A stretch of DNA of 64,000 nt from Hyphomicrobiales bacterium. GTDB lineage: Bacteria; Pseudomonadota; Alphaproteobacteria; Rhizobiales; Ancalomicrobiaceae. Where the stretch lies: contig JAJTBO010000007.1 in the NCBI GenBank assembly GCA_021286855.1, positions 1 to 64,000 on the forward strand, written 5' to 3'. The number at the start of each line of letters is the position of its first letter. Position 1 is the stretch's first letter. Positions 17,898-28,554 of the stretch are shown here, one piece after another. The position numbers and the translations under genes were made by a program. The notes under the pieces were generated by a model. It ran no database searches. It was not told the DNA's origin and saw nothing but the letters and a program-made list of their open reading frames with translations.

Positions 17898-19355
17898 TCA
17901 CGAACTCCGCTCGTCGACGAGGTCCTCGTAGAGTTTCGCATACCGCGCCGCCGACCGTCCCCACGACACGTCGGTGCGCATGGCGTTCTTCATCATCCGC
18001 CGCCACGTCGGCTGATCGGCGTAGAGCGACGCCGCCCGCTCGACCGCCGCGCGGAACATTTCCGGGTTCGGCGGCGAAAACATCACGCCGGTGCCGGCGC
18101 CGACGTCGAGCGCCATCTCGTTGGCGTCGACGATCGTGTCGGCGAGGCCGCCGACCCGCGTCACGATCGGGATCGCGCCGTAGCGCAGGGCGCAGAGTTG
18201 GGTGAGCCCGCAGGGCTCGAACCGCGAGGGAACCAGGAGCGCGTCCGATCCCGCCTGGATCAGATGGGCGAGCGCCTCGTCGTAGCCGATCACGACGCCG
18301 ACCCGCCCGGGATGCGCCGCCGCCGCATGGCGAAAGCCCTCGACCAGCCCGCGATCGCCCGAACCGAGCAGCACCAGCTGACCGCCGACCGAGAGGATCG
18401 ACTCGACGCCGGCCAGCACCATGTCGAGGCCCTTCTGCCACGACAACCGCGACACCACGCCGAACACCATCGCCCGCCGATCGACCTTGATGCCGAACCG
18501 CTTCTGCAGCGCCGACTTGTTCGGCCGCCGCGACGACGGCGTCGCCGCGTCGTAATGCGTCGGAACCAACGGATCGGTCGCCGGGTTCCAGACGTCGACG
18601 TCGATGCCGTTGAGGATGCCCGACACCACCGGCGCGCGTCCGGCGAGCAGCCCCTCGAGGCCCATGCCGCCCTCGCCGGTGCGGATCTCCGCGGCATAGG
18701 TCGGCGACACCGTGGTGATCCGGTCCGACATCCGCAGGGCCGCCTTGAGGAAGCCGATCGTGTCGTAATATTCGACCCCGTCGACCCCCCAGGCGTGCGG
18801 CGGCAGCCGGAGCGCGCCGAGCAGGTCCTTCGGATATTGCCCCTGGAAGGCGAGGTTGTGGACCGTCGCCACCGTTCCCGGCCGCGTCCGCCCGTCGTAT
18901 TCGAGATAGGCGGCGGTGAGCCCGGTCTGCCAGTCGTGCGTATGGACGACGTCCGGGACGAAGCCCTTGACCCCGCCGAGCCCGATCTCCGCCCCGACCC
19001 GCGAAAGCGCGGCGAAGCGGAACGGATTGTCCGGCCAGTCGACGCCGTCGGCGTCGTGATAGGGATTGCCCGGCCGATCGAAGAGATGCGGCGCGTCGAG
19101 GACGAAGAGGTCGAGCCCCTTCGCCCGTCCGGCGACGACGCTCGCCGGGCCGCCGAACAGGTCCTTGAGTTTCAGGACCTTCTCGCCGTTCTCGAGCGCC
19201 GCCGTGATCGCCGGATAGCCGGGCACGAGCGTCCGCATCTCGACGCCCACGGCGGCGAGAGCGCCCGGCAGCGCGCCCGCCACGTCGGCGAGCCCCCCGG
19301 TCTTGATCAGCGGATAGATCTCCGAGACGACCGAGAGAACCTTCGTCGTGGCCAT
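17898..19355 (-). CDS. glgA: Glycogen synthase (ADP-glucose)
   Basis: GT5 glycosyltransferase that adds glucose from ADP-glucose to the growing alpha-1,4 chain. The 485-residue protein begins [20 protein letters not shown], containing the ADP-glucose-binding [13 protein letters not shown]. The C-terminal Rossmann half carries [18 protein letters not shown] with the catalytic Glu, followed by VGGLADTI. The start was placed at this Met because the N-terminal beta strand begins there; an in-frame upstream extension of 57 residues overlaps the glgC region and has no homology. The gap to glgC is 14 bases and the gap to the GlgX-MalQ gene 67 bases. Confidence 0.97.
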   Translation of the reverse strand: MATTKVLSVVSEIYPLIKTGGLADVAGALPGALAAVGVEMRTLVPGYPAITAALENGEKVLKLKDLFGGPASVVAGRAKGLDLFVLDAPHLFDRPGNPYHDADGVDWPDNPFRFAALSRVGAEIGLGGVKGFVPDVVHTHDWQTGLTAAYLEYDGRTRPGTVATVHNLAFQGQYPKDLLGALRLPPHAWGVDGVEYYDTIGFLKAALRMSDRITTVSPTYAAEIRTGEGGMGLEGLLAGRAPVVSGILNGIDVDVWNPATDPLVPTHYDAATPSSRRPNKSALQKRFGIKVDRRAMVFGVVSRLSWQKGLDMVLAGVESILSVGGQLVLLGSGDRGLVEGFRHAAAAHPGRVGVVIGYDEALAHLIQAGSDALLVPSRFEPCGLTQLCALRYGAIPIVTRVGGLADTIVDANEMALDVGAGTGVMFSPPNPEMFRAAVERAASLYADQPTWRRMMKNAMRTDVSWGRSAARYAKLYEDLVDERSS

Positions 19356-19369
19356 GCGCGCCCCCTTCC

Positions 19370-20659
19370 TCAGACGTCGAGCCGGTCGATCATCGGCTGC
19401 GTGATCAGGCAGACGCCCCTTTCGGTGCGGCGGAACCTGAGCGCGTCGAGTTCGGGATCCTCGCCGACCACCAGTCCATCCGGGATCCGCACCCGCGCGT
19501 CGACCACCACGTCCTTCAGCCGGCACCCGCGCCCGACCGACGACTGCGGCAGGATCACCGTGTTCTCGACCATCGAGTAGGAGTTGACCCGAACCCCGGT
19601 GAACAGCAGCGACCGCTTCAGGAAGCCGCCCGACACGATGCAGCCGCCGGAGACCAGCGAGGAGACCGCCGACCCGCGCCGCCCGTCGATGTCATGGACG
19701 AACTTGGCCGGCGGCGTGATCTCGCCATAGGTCCAGATCGGCCAATCGTTGTCGTAGAGATCGAGCTCCGGCACCACGTCGGTGAGGTCGATGTTCGCCT
19801 CCCAATAGGCGTCGACCGTGCCGACGTCGCGCCAATAGGGCTCGGCCTCGGAGCGCGACTTGACGCAGGACTTCGAGAAGTGGTGCGCCACCGCCTTCCC
19901 GTGCTTGACGATGTAGGGAATGATGTCCTTGCCGAAGTCGCGCGCCGAATGCGGATCGTTCGCGTCGCGCTCCAGCTGATCCCACAGGAACGACGCCTCG
20001 AACACATAGATGCCCATCGAGGCGAGCGCCTTGTCGGGCTTGCCCGGCATCGCCGGCGGATCCTTCGGCTTCTCGACGAAGGCGATCACCCGGTCGTCCT
20101 CGTCGACGTGCATCACGCCGAAGCCCGAGGCCTCCTCGCGCGGCACTTCGAGACAGCCGATCGTCACGTCGGCGCCCTGCTCGACGTGCTGCTGCAACAT
20201 CTTCTCGTAGTCCATCTTGTAGATGTGGTCGCCCGCCAGGATGATCATGTAGCGGGGTTCGGAATCCTTGATGATGTCGAGGTTCTGCCAGACCGCATCC
20301 GCCGTGCCGGCGTACCACGCCTCCTCGGAGATGCGCTGCGAGGCCGGCAGGATGTCGAAGATCTCGTTGCGTTCGGGCCGCAGGAAGTTCCAGCCGCGCT
20401 GCAGATGGCGGATCAGCGAATGCGCCTTGTACTGAGTCGCGACCCCGAACCGGCGGATGCCCGAATTGAGGGCGTTCGACAGCGCGAAGTCGATGATGCG
20501 CGACTTGCCGCCGAAATAGACCGCCGGCTTGGCGCGCCGGTCGGTCAGCTCCAACAGGCGCGACCCGCGCCCGCCGGCGAGCACATAGGCCATCGCATGG
20601 CGTGAGAGGGGGGCTCCGCCCGTCGTCGCCTTCGGCGCAGGCATCGGCATCGTGTTCAT
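19370..20659 (-). CDS. glgC: Glucose-1-phosphate adenylyltransferase
   Basis: ADP-glucose pyrophosphorylase, the rate-controlling, allosterically regulated step of bacterial glycogen synthesis. The 429-residue protein shows the nucleotidyltransferase start [16 protein letters not shown], the substrate motif [33 protein letters not shown] with the metal-binding Asp, and FVEKPKDPP for glucose-1-phosphate binding. A left-handed beta-helix domain ([19 protein letters not shown]-like repeats) fills the C-terminal 130 residues. Met5 or the Met near residue 23 are possible alternative starts. It sits between glgB and glgA. Confidence 0.97.
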   Translation of the reverse strand: MNTMPMPAPKATTGGAPLSRHAMAYVLAGGRGSRLLELTDRRAKPAVYFGGKSRIIDFALSNALNSGIRRFGVATQYKAHSLIRHLQRGWNFLRPERNEIFDILPASQRISEEAWYAGTADAVWQNLDIIKDSEPRYMIILAGDHIYKMDYEKMLQQHVEQGADVTIGCLEVPREEASGFGVMHVDEDDRVIAFVEKPKDPPAMPGKPDKALASMGIYVFEASFLWDQLERDANDPHSARDFGKDIIPYIVKHGKAVAHHFSKSCVKSRSEAEPYWRDVGTVDAYWEANIDLTDVVPELDLYDNDWPIWTYGEITPPAKFVHDIDGRRGSAVSSLVSGGCIVSGGFLKRSLLFTGVRVNSYSMVENTVILPQSSVGRGCRLKDVVVDARVRIPDGLVVGEDPELDALRFRRTERGVCLITQPMIDRLDV

Positions 20660-20711
20660 CGTCCGGTCCTCCCGTTTTCGGGTTTTCGGTTGGGGCCGAG
20701 GCCCGTCGAGA

Positions 20712-22925
20712 TCAGTCGCCCACCCACTCGAAGATCACCGTGGCGAGCGGTGGAACCAGAATGTCGGCATGGGCGGGCAATCCGTGGCTCTCGCCCTCGT
20801 AGGCGCGGATCTCGCCGCCGTTGCCGAGATTGGAGCCGCCGTAGCAGGCCGCGTTGGTGTTGATCGCCTCGCGCCAACGCCCGGCCCGCGGGAAGCCGAT
20901 CCGATAGTGGTCGCGCGGCACCGGCGTGAAGTTCGACGCCACCACCACCGGCGCGTCGCCCCATTCGCCGAAGCGGCAGAAGGCGTAGACCGACTGGCTG
21001 CGGTCCTCGACCACCACCCAGCGGAACCCTTCCTGCTCGCAGTCGCGCGCATGCAGCGCCGGCAGCTCGCGGTAGGCCCGATTGAGATCGCGCACCAGCT
21101 CCTGCAGGCCGCGATGCTCGGGATGGTCGGTCAGATGCCAGTCGAGGCTCTTGTCGTGGTTCCACTCCGCCCACTGGCCGAACTCCTGGCCCATGAACAG
21201 GAGCTTCTTGCCGGGATGACCCCACATGAAGCCGTAGTAGGCGCGCAGATTGGCGAACTTCTGCCAATGGTCGCCGGGCATCTTGCCGATCATCGAGCCC
21301 TTGCCGTGCACCACCTCGTCGTGGCTGATCGGCAGCACGAAGTTCTCGGCGAAGGCGTAGAGCAGGCCGAAGGTCAGCTGATCGTGGTGCCAACGCCGAT
21401 GCACCGGCTCACGCGATATGAAATCGAGCGTGTCGTGCATCCAGCCCATGTTCCACTTGAAGCCGAAGCCGAGGCCGCCGGCGTAGACCGGCGCAGAGAC
21501 GCCGGGCCAGGCTGTCGATTCCTCGGCGATGGTGATCGCGCCGGAGCCTTCGCCGTAGACCAGTTCGTTGGCCCGCCGCAGGAAGGCGACCGCCTCGCGA
21601 TTGTCGCGCCCGCCGTCCTCGTTCGGCAGCCACTCGCCGTCCTTGCGGGAATAGTCGAGGTAGAGCATCGAGGCGACCGCGTCGACCCGAAGCCCGTCGA
21701 TGTGGTAGCGCTCCAGCCAGAACACGGCGTTGGCGCACAGCATCGACACCACTTCACGCCGGCCGAAGTCGTAGATCGCGGTGTTCCAATCGGGATGGAA
21801 GCCGCGCCGCGGATCGGCGTGTTCATAGAGCGCGCCGCCGTCGAATTCGCGAAGTCCGTGTTCGTCGGTCGGGAAATGCGCCGGCACCCAGTCGAGAATG
21901 ATCCCGACCCCGGCCCGATGCGCCCGGTCGACGAACCGAGCGAAGCCTTCCGGCTCGCCGAAACGCCGCGTCGGCGCGTAGAGCCCGATCGGCTGGTAAC
22001 CCCACGACCCGTCGAACGGATGTTCCGAGATCGGCAGCAGCTCGAGATGGGTGAAGCCCATCTCGACCGCATAGGGCACCAGCTTGTCGGCCAGTTCGTC
22101 CCAGGTCAGGAAGCGGCCCCAGTCGGCCTTGGCCCAGGAGCCGAGATGCACCTCGTAGATCGACACGGGGCGGCGCCGGTCGTCGCCCGGCCGCTGCGCC
22201 ATCCACTCCTCGTCGCTCCACCGGAAGGCGTCGGTGCGCGTCACCACCGAGGCGGTCGACGGCCGCATTTCGCTGCCGAAGCCCATCGGATCGGCCTTGA
22301 GCGGCAGCAGCCGGCCGTCGGCGGCGACGATCTCGTACTTGTAGACCGCGCCCTCGCCGATCCCCGGCGCGAAGATCTCCCAGATGCCGCTGTCGACCCG
22401 CCGGCGCATCTGATGCCGGCGTCCGTCCCAGGCGTTGAAGTCGCCGACCACCGAGACGCGCCGCGCATTCGGCGCCCAGACCGCGAAATTGACGCCGTCG
22501 ACGCCGCAATGCTCGACGAGTTGCGCGCCGAGCCGTTCGAACAGCCGCCGATGCGTGCCCTCGAGCAACAGATGATCGTCGGTCGAGCCGAGAAAGGCCG
22601 GGAAGGAATAGGGATCGAGCAGATCCCAGGAGGCCGACCGATTGGTCGCCCGGAGCGGATAGTGTTCCGCCACCCGCGCTTCCGCCGGCAGCGCCCCTTC
22701 GAAGAATCCGGCTTCGTGCCGCCGCTCGAGACGGACCGCGACCTCGCCGTCGACGCCGATCACGTCGAGAAATTCGGCGTGCGGCACGAAGGCGCGAATG
22801 CAGCGACCCTCCGCGCTCTCGTGCAGGCCGAGCACCGCGAAGGGATCGCCGTGCCTCGCCGCCACGATCGCATCGACGTCGGATTGCCGAGCCTTCCAGA
22901 ACGGACCGGTCGCCTGCTCGCTCAT
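20712..22925 (-). CDS. glgB: 1,4-alpha-glucan branching enzyme
   Basis: GH13_9 enzyme that makes alpha-1,6 branches in glycogen. The 737 residues, starting [14 protein letters not shown] after a GTGAGGGGGAAG ribosome-binding site, hold two N-terminal CBM48-type domains ([11 protein letters not shown] marks the barrel start). The catalytic barrel shows [25 protein letters not shown] with the nucleophile Asp, [13 protein letters not shown] with the acid/base Glu, and [14 protein letters not shown]. The C-terminal beta domain ends with [14 protein letters not shown]. Length is usual for the two-CBM type. It lies between glgP (128-base gap) and glgC. Confidence 0.97.
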   Translation of the reverse strand: MSEQATGPFWKARQSDVDAIVAARHGDPFAVLGLHESAEGRCIRAFVPHAEFLDVIGVDGEVAVRLERRHEAGFFEGALPAEARVAEHYPLRATNRSASWDLLDPYSFPAFLGSTDDHLLLEGTHRRLFERLGAQLVEHCGVDGVNFAVWAPNARRVSVVGDFNAWDGRRHQMRRRVDSGIWEIFAPGIGEGAVYKYEIVAADGRLLPLKADPMGFGSEMRPSTASVVTRTDAFRWSDEEWMAQRPGDDRRRPVSIYEVHLGSWAKADWGRFLTWDELADKLVPYAVEMGFTHLELLPISEHPFDGSWGYQPIGLYAPTRRFGEPEGFARFVDRAHRAGVGIILDWVPAHFPTDEHGLREFDGGALYEHADPRRGFHPDWNTAIYDFGRREVVSMLCANAVFWLERYHIDGLRVDAVASMLYLDYSRKDGEWLPNEDGGRDNREAVAFLRRANELVYGEGSGAITIAEESTAWPGVSAPVYAGGLGFGFKWNMGWMHDTLDFISREPVHRRWHHDQLTFGLLYAFAENFVLPISHDEVVHGKGSMIGKMPGDHWQKFANLRAYYGFMWGHPGKKLLFMGQEFGQWAEWNHDKSLDWHLTDHPEHRGLQELVRDLNRAYRELPALHARDCEQEGFRWVVVEDRSQSVYAFCRFGEWGDAPVVVASNFTPVPRDHYRIGFPRAGRWREAINTNAACYGGSNLGNGGEIRAYEGESHGLPAHADILVPPLATVIFEWVGD

Positions 22926-23053
22926 CGCTTCCCCCTCACGCGGAGCAACCGGCGTGAGGCGCGAACGCGCGACCGTCGATTCCCCGTACCGGCTCACCGG
23001 TTGGACCCTTCGTCGGACGATATCGCGACGGCGCGGCGCACCCGCGCCCTCCC

Positions 23054-25534
23054 TCAACCGTGCGTCGGTCGAACCGGCACGTTCCAGATGTCCTCGGCAT
23101 ATTCGGAGATCGTCCGATCCGAGGAGAACCACCCCATGTGAGCGGTGTTGAGCGCCGCCGAACGACGCCACGCCGCCTTGTCGCGCCACTTGCGGAACAC
23201 CGCGCGTTGGGTCGCGTAGTAGCTTTCGAAGTCCGCCGTCACCATGAAATAGTCGTGATATGTCAACGCGTCGACCAGGGGCTTGTACCGATCGGGTTCT
23301 CCCGGAGAGAACACGCCCGAACCGATCGACTCCAAAACTTCGGCGAGGATCGGAGACTTGGCGAGTGTTTCGCGCGCGTCGATGCCCTGGGCCCGCCGCG
23401 CCTCCACCTCTTCCGCCGTCAGGCCGAAGATGAAGATGTTGTCGTCGCCGACGCATTCCTTCATTTCGACGTTGGCGCCGTCGAGCGTTCCGATGGTCAG
23501 CGCGCCGTTGAGGCCGAACTTCATGTTGCCGGTGCCGGAAGCCTCCATCCCCGCCGTCGAGATCTGCTCGGAGAGATCCGCCGCCGGGATGATCCGCTCC
23601 GCCAGAGAGACGTTGTAGTTCGGCAGGAACACCACCTTGAGAAGACCCCTGAGCGTCGGATCGGTGTTGACCACCTTGGCGACGTCGTTGGCCAGCTTGA
23701 TGATCAGCTTGGCCTGGGCGTAGGAGGCGGCCGCCTTGCCGGCGAACACCTTGACCCGCGGGATCCAGTCGCGCGTCGGCTGGGCGCGCATCGCGTCATA
23801 GACGGCGATCGTCTCCAGGATGTTCAGGAGCTGGCGCTTGTATTCGTGGATCCGCTTGATCTGCACGTCGAAGAGGGCGTGCGGATCGACCTTGACCTCG
23901 CAGCGGTCGAGGATGACCCGCGCCAGCCGCTCCTTGTTGGCGAGTTTGGCGGCGGCGAACTTCTCCTGGAAGGCCGCGTCGCCGGCGAGCGGGGCGAGAT
24001 CGGTCAAACGCGACGCATCGTCGAGGAAGGCCGGTCCGATCGCCTCGCGGATGACCGAGGTCAGCCCGGGGTTCGATTGATAGAGCCACCGACGGAAGGT
24101 GATGCCGTTGGTCTTGTTGACGATCCGGTTCGGATAGGCGGCGTTGAGGTCGCGGAACACCGTGACCTTCATCAGGTCCGAATGCAGCGCCGAGACGCCG
24201 TTGACCTTGTGGCTGCCGAGATAGGCGAGATGGCCCATCCGGATCCGCCGGCCGCCCTGCTCGTCGATGATCGACAGCGCCGACTGGAGACCGCCGTCCA
24301 TCTCGCCGCGCTTCTTCAACGCGTCGAGATGCAGGGCGTTGATCATGTAGATGATCTGCATGTGGCGCGGCAGCAGCCGCTCCATCAGCGGCACCGGCCA
24401 GGTCTCCAGCGCCTCCGGCAACAGCGTGTGGTTGGTGTAGGAGAAGGTGCCGCGGGTGAGCTTCCACGCCGTCTCCCAATCGACCTCGTGGATGTCAACC
24501 AGGATGCGCATCATCTCGGCGACCGCGATCGCCGGATGGGTGTCGTTGAGCTGGATCGCCACCTTTTCCGGCAGCGTCGTGATGTCGGCGTGCTGGTTGA
24601 GATGCCGCCGCATCAGATCCTGCAGCGAGGCGGACGCGAAGAAGAACTCCTGCCGGAGTCGAAGCTCCTGGCCCGCCGGCGTCGCATCCGACGGATAGAG
24701 CACCTTGGAGATCGCCTCGGCCTTGACCCGCGCCGCCGCCGCGCCGACGTGGTCGCCGCGGTTGAAGGCGTCGAGCCGCATCGGATCCTGCGCCTTGGCC
24801 GACCACAGACGCAGCGTGTTCACGTGAACGCCGCGCCAACCGACGATCGGCGTGTCGTAGGCGACGGCCAACACCGTTTCCGCCGGCCGCCATTCGTGCC
24901 GAATGGTGCCGTCCCGGTCGGTCATCGCCTCGACCCGACCGCCGAAGCCGATCGGATAGGCGACCTCCTGCCGCGGGAACTCCCAAGGGTTGCCCCAGGT
25001 CAGCCAGTCTTCCGGATATTCGAGCTGCCAGCCGTCCTTGATCCGCTGCCGGAACAGGCCGTGGTCGTAGCGAATGCCGTAGCCGTAGGCGGCGATCGAC
25101 AGCGTCGCCATCGATTCCATGAAACAGGCGGCGAGACGGCCGAGGCCGCCATTGCCGAGCGCCGCGTCGGGTTCGACCTCCTTCAGGAGATCGAGATCGA
25201 TGCCGAGCTCGGCGAGCGCCGCGCGCACCGCCTCGGTCACCTCGAGATTGCCCATGGCGTCGAACAGCAGACGGCCGATCAGGAACTCGAGGCTGAGGTA
25301 ATAGACCCGCTTGACGTCGTGCGCGTAGGTCTCGGTGGTCGAATCCATCCAGCGTTCGACGATCAGGTCGCGCACGGCGAAGGCGGTCGCGAGGAACCAG
25401 TCGTGGGTGGACGCCGCGACCGGGTTCTTGCCGACCGCATATTTGAGCTTGTGAACGATCGCCTCACGGATCGTCTCGACCGAAACCGCCGCTCGAGGCG
25501 ACCCGCTCGTCAACGTCTGGGACTGTTCGATCAT
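23054..25534 (-). CDS. glgP: Glycogen phosphorylase
   Basis: GT35 enzyme that releases glucose-1-phosphate from the non-reducing ends of glycogen. The 826-residue protein starts [11 protein letters not shown]; the in-frame region before it is unrelated. The phosphorylase landmarks are [28 protein letters not shown] and, near the C-terminus, the pyridoxal-phosphate lysine in [20 protein letters not shown]. It lacks the long N-terminal regulatory tail of animal enzymes. It is the first gene of the glg operon, so breakdown and synthesis enzymes are made together, as is common in Rhizobiales. Confidence 0.97.
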   Translation of the reverse strand: MIEQSQTLTSGSPRAAVSVETIREAIVHKLKYAVGKNPVAASTHDWFLATAFAVRDLIVERWMDSTTETYAHDVKRVYYLSLEFLIGRLLFDAMGNLEVTEAVRAALAELGIDLDLLKEVEPDAALGNGGLGRLAACFMESMATLSIAAYGYGIRYDHGLFRQRIKDGWQLEYPEDWLTWGNPWEFPRQEVAYPIGFGGRVEAMTDRDGTIRHEWRPAETVLAVAYDTPIVGWRGVHVNTLRLWSAKAQDPMRLDAFNRGDHVGAAAARVKAEAISKVLYPSDATPAGQELRLRQEFFFASASLQDLMRRHLNQHADITTLPEKVAIQLNDTHPAIAVAEMMRILVDIHEVDWETAWKLTRGTFSYTNHTLLPEALETWPVPLMERLLPRHMQIIYMINALHLDALKKRGEMDGGLQSALSIIDEQGGRRIRMGHLAYLGSHKVNGVSALHSDLMKVTVFRDLNAAYPNRIVNKTNGITFRRWLYQSNPGLTSVIREAIGPAFLDDASRLTDLAPLAGDAAFQEKFAAAKLANKERLARVILDRCEVKVDPHALFDVQIKRIHEYKRQLLNILETIAVYDAMRAQPTRDWIPRVKVFAGKAAASYAQAKLIIKLANDVAKVVNTDPTLRGLLKVVFLPNYNVSLAERIIPAADLSEQISTAGMEASGTGNMKFGLNGALTIGTLDGANVEMKECVGDDNIFIFGLTAEEVEARRAQGIDARETLAKSPILAEVLESIGSGVFSPGEPDRYKPLVDALTYHDYFMVTADFESYYATQRAVFRKWRDKAAWRRSAALNTAHMGWFSSDRTISEYAEDIWNVPVRPTHG

Positions 25535-25902
25535 CGCATCCGATCCCTTCTTCCACGCGATCGACGGACGACGTCGACCGATGGCCCCACCCGATTCCCG
25601 AGCAGGCCCCCCCGGCATCGATGCACGGATCGGACCACCAAATCAAACCCCTCCGCGAGGGCGACCGACGGGATCGACGGTCGCGTGCGACGAGAAGCGG
25701 CGCCCTCGACGCGCCGACCGATCCGCAAGACGGTATCTCGTGCCGCCCCCGACGGCGTGATGCGTATTTTCGCATATGCGGCGAATCCGCCGCATGCCGG
25801 CTTCGTGTCGCCGCGCGGCGAAGCCGCCGACCAACGACCCTCCCGATCCGGACATCGCCCGAGCCGGAGGGCTTCGCCGACATGAGTGCGATGCCCGGCG
25901 CT
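25535..25902. other. 368-base spacer upstream of glgP
   Basis: No gene is supported. Being upstream of glgP and downstream of the CoA-transferase on the same strand, it should contain the glg operon promoter. A palindromic stretch near 25768-25800 (ATTTTCGCATATGCGGCGAAT) stands out, but no transcription-factor site is recognised. Confidence 0.5.
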
Positions 25903-27471
25903 TCAGCGCCAAGCGTCGGCCTGCACCAGCCCTTCGTCCTTCCAGGCCTCGCGCGCCGCCTTCGCCGCGATCCAGTTGGGCAGGAAGGTGAAGGCCTCGT
26001 CGAGGATGTGCGGCGTGTGCCGCCCGGCCGAATAGTGCATGGCGCGGTCGAAATATTCGGCGAGCGCCGGTTTGTAGGTCGGATGGGCGCAGTTCTCGAT
26101 GACGAGCTTCGCCCGCGCCTTCGGGCTGAGGCCGCGCAGATCGGCGAGGCCCTGTTCGGTGACGATCACCTGCACGTCGTGCTCGGTGTGGTCGACGTGG
26201 GAGACCATCGGCACGATGCAGGAGATCGCCCCGCCCTTCGCCACCGAAGGCGTCATGAAGAACGATATATAGGCATTGCGCGCGAAGTCGCCCGAGCCGC
26301 CGATGCCGTTCATGATCGACGTGCCCATGATGTGGGTCGAATTGACGTTGCCGTAGATGTCGGCCTCGATCATGCCGTTCATCGCGATGATGCCGAGCCG
26401 CCGGATCACCTCCGGATGGTTGGAGATCTCCTGCGGCCGAAGCACGATCCGCTCGCGATAGAAGTCGATGTTGTCGAGGAACTCCTTGGTCGCCGTATCC
26501 GAGAGCGACAGCGCGGTCGCCGACGCCATGGTCAGCTTGCCCGACTTGATCAGGCTCAGCATGCCGTCCTGCAGAACTTCGGTGTAGGCGGTGAGGTTCT
26601 CGAAGGGACCGTGCTCGAGATCGGCCATCACCGCATTGGCGACGTTGCCGACGCCCGACTGCAACGGCAACAGGTTGGCCGGCAACCGCCCCTTCTTCAC
26701 CTCGTGATCGAGGAACTCGAGGATGTGCCCGGCGATCAGCTTGGAATTCTCGTCCGGGGGCGTGAAGGCGGTGTTGCGGTCGGAGGCGTGGGTCTCGACG
26801 ATCGCCACGATCTTCGCCGGATCGACATGGAAATAGGGTTCGCCGATCCGGTCGGCGGCCGTCACCATCGGGATCGGCTTCCTGTGCGGCGGACGATCGG
26901 TGCCGTAGTAGATGTCGTGCATGCCGGTCAGCGCCAGGCTCTGCCAGGAATTGACCTCGAGGATGATCTTGTCGGCCTGATCGAGCCAGGTCTTGTTGTT
27001 GCCGATCGACGAGGACGGGATCAGCCGCCCATCCTCCAGCACGCCGGCGACCTCGACCACGGCGACGTCGAGCTTGCCGAGGAAGCCGAACCAGACGAAC
27101 TGCGCCACGTGCGAAAGATGGATGTCGATATATTCCATCTCGCCGGCGTTGATCCGTTTGCGGCAGATCGGATCGGACTGATAGGGCAGCCGCATCTCGA
27201 TGCCGTCGACCTTGGCGAGCGCCCCGTCGAGCTCCGGCGCGGTCGACGCGCCCGTCCACACCGACACCTTGAACGGCTCGCCGCGCCCGTGCGCCGCCTC
27301 GATCCGCTTCGCCAGCTCGAGCGGCACCAGTTTCGGGTAGCCGGCGCCGGTGAAGCCGCTCATGCCCACCGTCGCGCCCGAGGGAATGAGCGCGGCGGCC
27401 TCGGCCGCCGACATGATCTTGGATGTCAGACCGGGATGGAGAACACGGGATGCGGACGTCTGGATCGTCAT
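25903..27471 (-). CDS. Acetyl-CoA hydrolase / succinyl-CoA:acetate CoA-transferase
   Basis: Class I CoA-transferase of the Cat1/AarC/Ach1 group, which exchanges CoA between acetate and succinyl-CoA or hydrolyses acetyl-CoA. The 522-residue protein begins MTIQTSASRVLHPGLTSKIM. Glycine-rich CoA-binding motifs GMSGFTGAGYPK and QSGVGNVANAV are visible. LTAYTEVLQDGML probably contains the catalytic Glu (by analogy with AarC Glu294), and TEQGLADLRGL follows further on. It stands alone upstream of the glg operon with about 370 bases between. Transferase versus hydrolase activity cannot be told from sequence; in aerobic alphaproteobacteria acetate handling is the usual role. Confidence 0.92.
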   Translation of the reverse strand: MTIQTSASRVLHPGLTSKIMSAAEAAALIPSGATVGMSGFTGAGYPKLVPLELAKRIEAAHGRGEPFKVSVWTGASTAPELDGALAKVDGIEMRLPYQSDPICRKRINAGEMEYIDIHLSHVAQFVWFGFLGKLDVAVVEVAGVLEDGRLIPSSSIGNNKTWLDQADKIILEVNSWQSLALTGMHDIYYGTDRPPHRKPIPMVTAADRIGEPYFHVDPAKIVAIVETHASDRNTAFTPPDENSKLIAGHILEFLDHEVKKGRLPANLLPLQSGVGNVANAVMADLEHGPFENLTAYTEVLQDGMLSLIKSGKLTMASATALSLSDTATKEFLDNIDFYRERIVLRPQEISNHPEVIRRLGIIAMNGMIEADIYGNVNSTHIMGTSIMNGIGGSGDFARNAYISFFMTPSVAKGGAISCIVPMVSHVDHTEHDVQVIVTEQGLADLRGLSPKARAKLVIENCAHPTYKPALAEYFDRAMHYSAGRHTPHILDEAFTFLPNWIAAKAAREAWKDEGLVQADAWR

Positions 27472-27892
27472 GTCGGGGATCGCCTTACCTGAGGCGCGGC
27501 CTCGGCCGCGGTTGGCTCGAGATCGCGTCCACGTCCTCCCTCGCCCGCCGTCCCCATCGACGAAACGAGCCGCCGACCCGATCTTCGACGACTTGCCTAG
27601 CCTTCGCCGACCGCATCGCGAAATCCGACGAAAGATGCAACCGAAGGAACCGCCGCCCCGCCGGGGATGTCCGCATGAAACGGACAAGACGTTGAAAAAA
27701 TTGAACGAATTAAATCGATCAGGACGCCGGGACGAGAAATATTCTTGTTTTGCAATTATGGCATTGCTGCAAAGCACACAAATGCAAATTACGCATGACT
27801 GTTCGAGCGAGCGCCCGGCGCGCCGCCTTCGCCCGCCGCTCAGCCGCTCGTTCGATTGACAGATCCGGCCTTCCACCCCTAGATCGGCCGAT
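27472..27892. other. 421-base divergent spacer, A+T-rich in the middle
   Basis: No gene is supported. The stretch 27690-27800 is strikingly A+T-rich (TTGAAAAAATTGAACGAATT, then AATATTCTTGTTTTGCAATT) compared with the rest of the window. It must contain the promoter of the riboswitch-led cobalamin operon and that of the CoA-transferase on the other strand. No sigma-54 GG-N10-GC site or FNR-type dyad could be found. Confidence 0.55.
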
Positions 27893-28092
27893 CGACGGTT
27901 CCGCGAGCCCCCTCGCGGACGAAGAGGGAATGCGGTCCGAACCGCAGTCGGCGATGAGCCGGCGCGCGTTCGGGATGCCGCGGCTGCCCCCGCAACTGTG
28001 AGCGGAGAGCGCGACGCCGAAGGCCACTGGGGCATGCCCCCGGGAAGGCGGCGCCCGCGCGATCGATCCGCGAGCCAGGAGACCTGCCGTCG
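27893..28092 (+). promoter_or_regulatory. Cobalamin (AdoCbl) riboswitch
   Basis: A 200-base cobalamin riboswitch aptamer. The closing P1 stem is CGACGG at the left end and CCGTCG at the right end. Inside are GAAGAGGGAATGCGGT, the core CGGCTGCCCCCGCAACTGTG, GCCACTGGGGCA...CGGGAAGGC, and the B12 box GAGCCAGGAGACCTGCCG at 28072-28089. It lies 46 bases before the DUF1636 start codon, so it probably represses the downstream cobalamin operon when adenosylcobalamin is plentiful. The short distance to the AGGAGG ribosome-binding site suggests control of translation initiation; no separate terminator hairpin with a T-run is seen. Confidence 0.96.
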
Positions 28093-28137
28093 AGCGTGCC
28101 AACCGAACCGCCGGAGGGGCGGAAGAGGAGGAAGCCG

Positions 28138-28554
28138 ATGGACGTCCCGCATCCCGCAATCCCCGCATCGTCGCCCGCGCCGCGCGCCACCACCGTGCTG
28201 GTCTGCGCCTCCTGCCGCCGCGAAGGCGACGCCGAGGACGCTCCACGCGCCGGCGCCCGCCTCCACGCCGCGCTGGAGGCCGCCGCCGCCGGCCGCGACG
28301 ACGTCCGCGTGGTCGCCGTCGACTGCCTCTCGGTGTGCAAGCGGCCGGTCACCGTCGGCTTCGCCGACCCCGCCAAATGGTCCTACGTCTACGGCGAGTT
28401 CGACGAGACAGCCGTCGACGAGATCCTGTCGACCGCCCTCCTCTACCGCGCCGCCGACGACGGCCTGATCCCGTGGCGGAGCCGCCCGATCGCCTTCCGC
28501 AAGGGCGTCGTCGCCCGTATCCCGCCCTTCGCCGCCGCGGAGCCGACCGAATGA
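28138..28554 (+). CDS. DUF1636 metal-binding protein in cobalamin operon
   Basis: A 138-residue protein of the DUF1636 family, thought to be a thioredoxin-fold, ferredoxin-like metal-binding protein. Cysteines Cys23 and Cys26 (CASC) and Cys63 and Cys67 (CLSVC) form a four-Cys set resembling that of 2Fe-2S thioredoxin-like ferredoxins. The start codon has a perfect AGGAGG upstream. The gene is first after the cobalamin riboswitch and overlaps cobW by 4 bases; this triplet with cobW and cobN is widespread in alphaproteobacteria. The precise role, perhaps redox or cobalt handling, is unproven. Confidence 0.88.
   Translation: MDVPHPAIPASSPAPRATTVLVCASCRREGDAEDAPRAGARLHAALEAAAAGRDDVRVVAVDCLSVCKRPVTVGFADPAKWSYVYGEFDETAVDEILSTALLYRAADDGLIPWRSRPIAFRKGVVARIPPFAAAEPTE

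Noticed and set aside
23060-25885. 941-codon plus-strand frame opposite glgP
   Set aside because: Antisense shadow of glycogen phosphorylase, whose motifs are complete on the other strand.
27740-27800. Possible sigma-54 promoter (TGGCATTGCTGCA) before the cobalamin riboswitch
   Set aside because: The GG and GC elements are not 10 bases apart, so the -24/-12 spacing fails.
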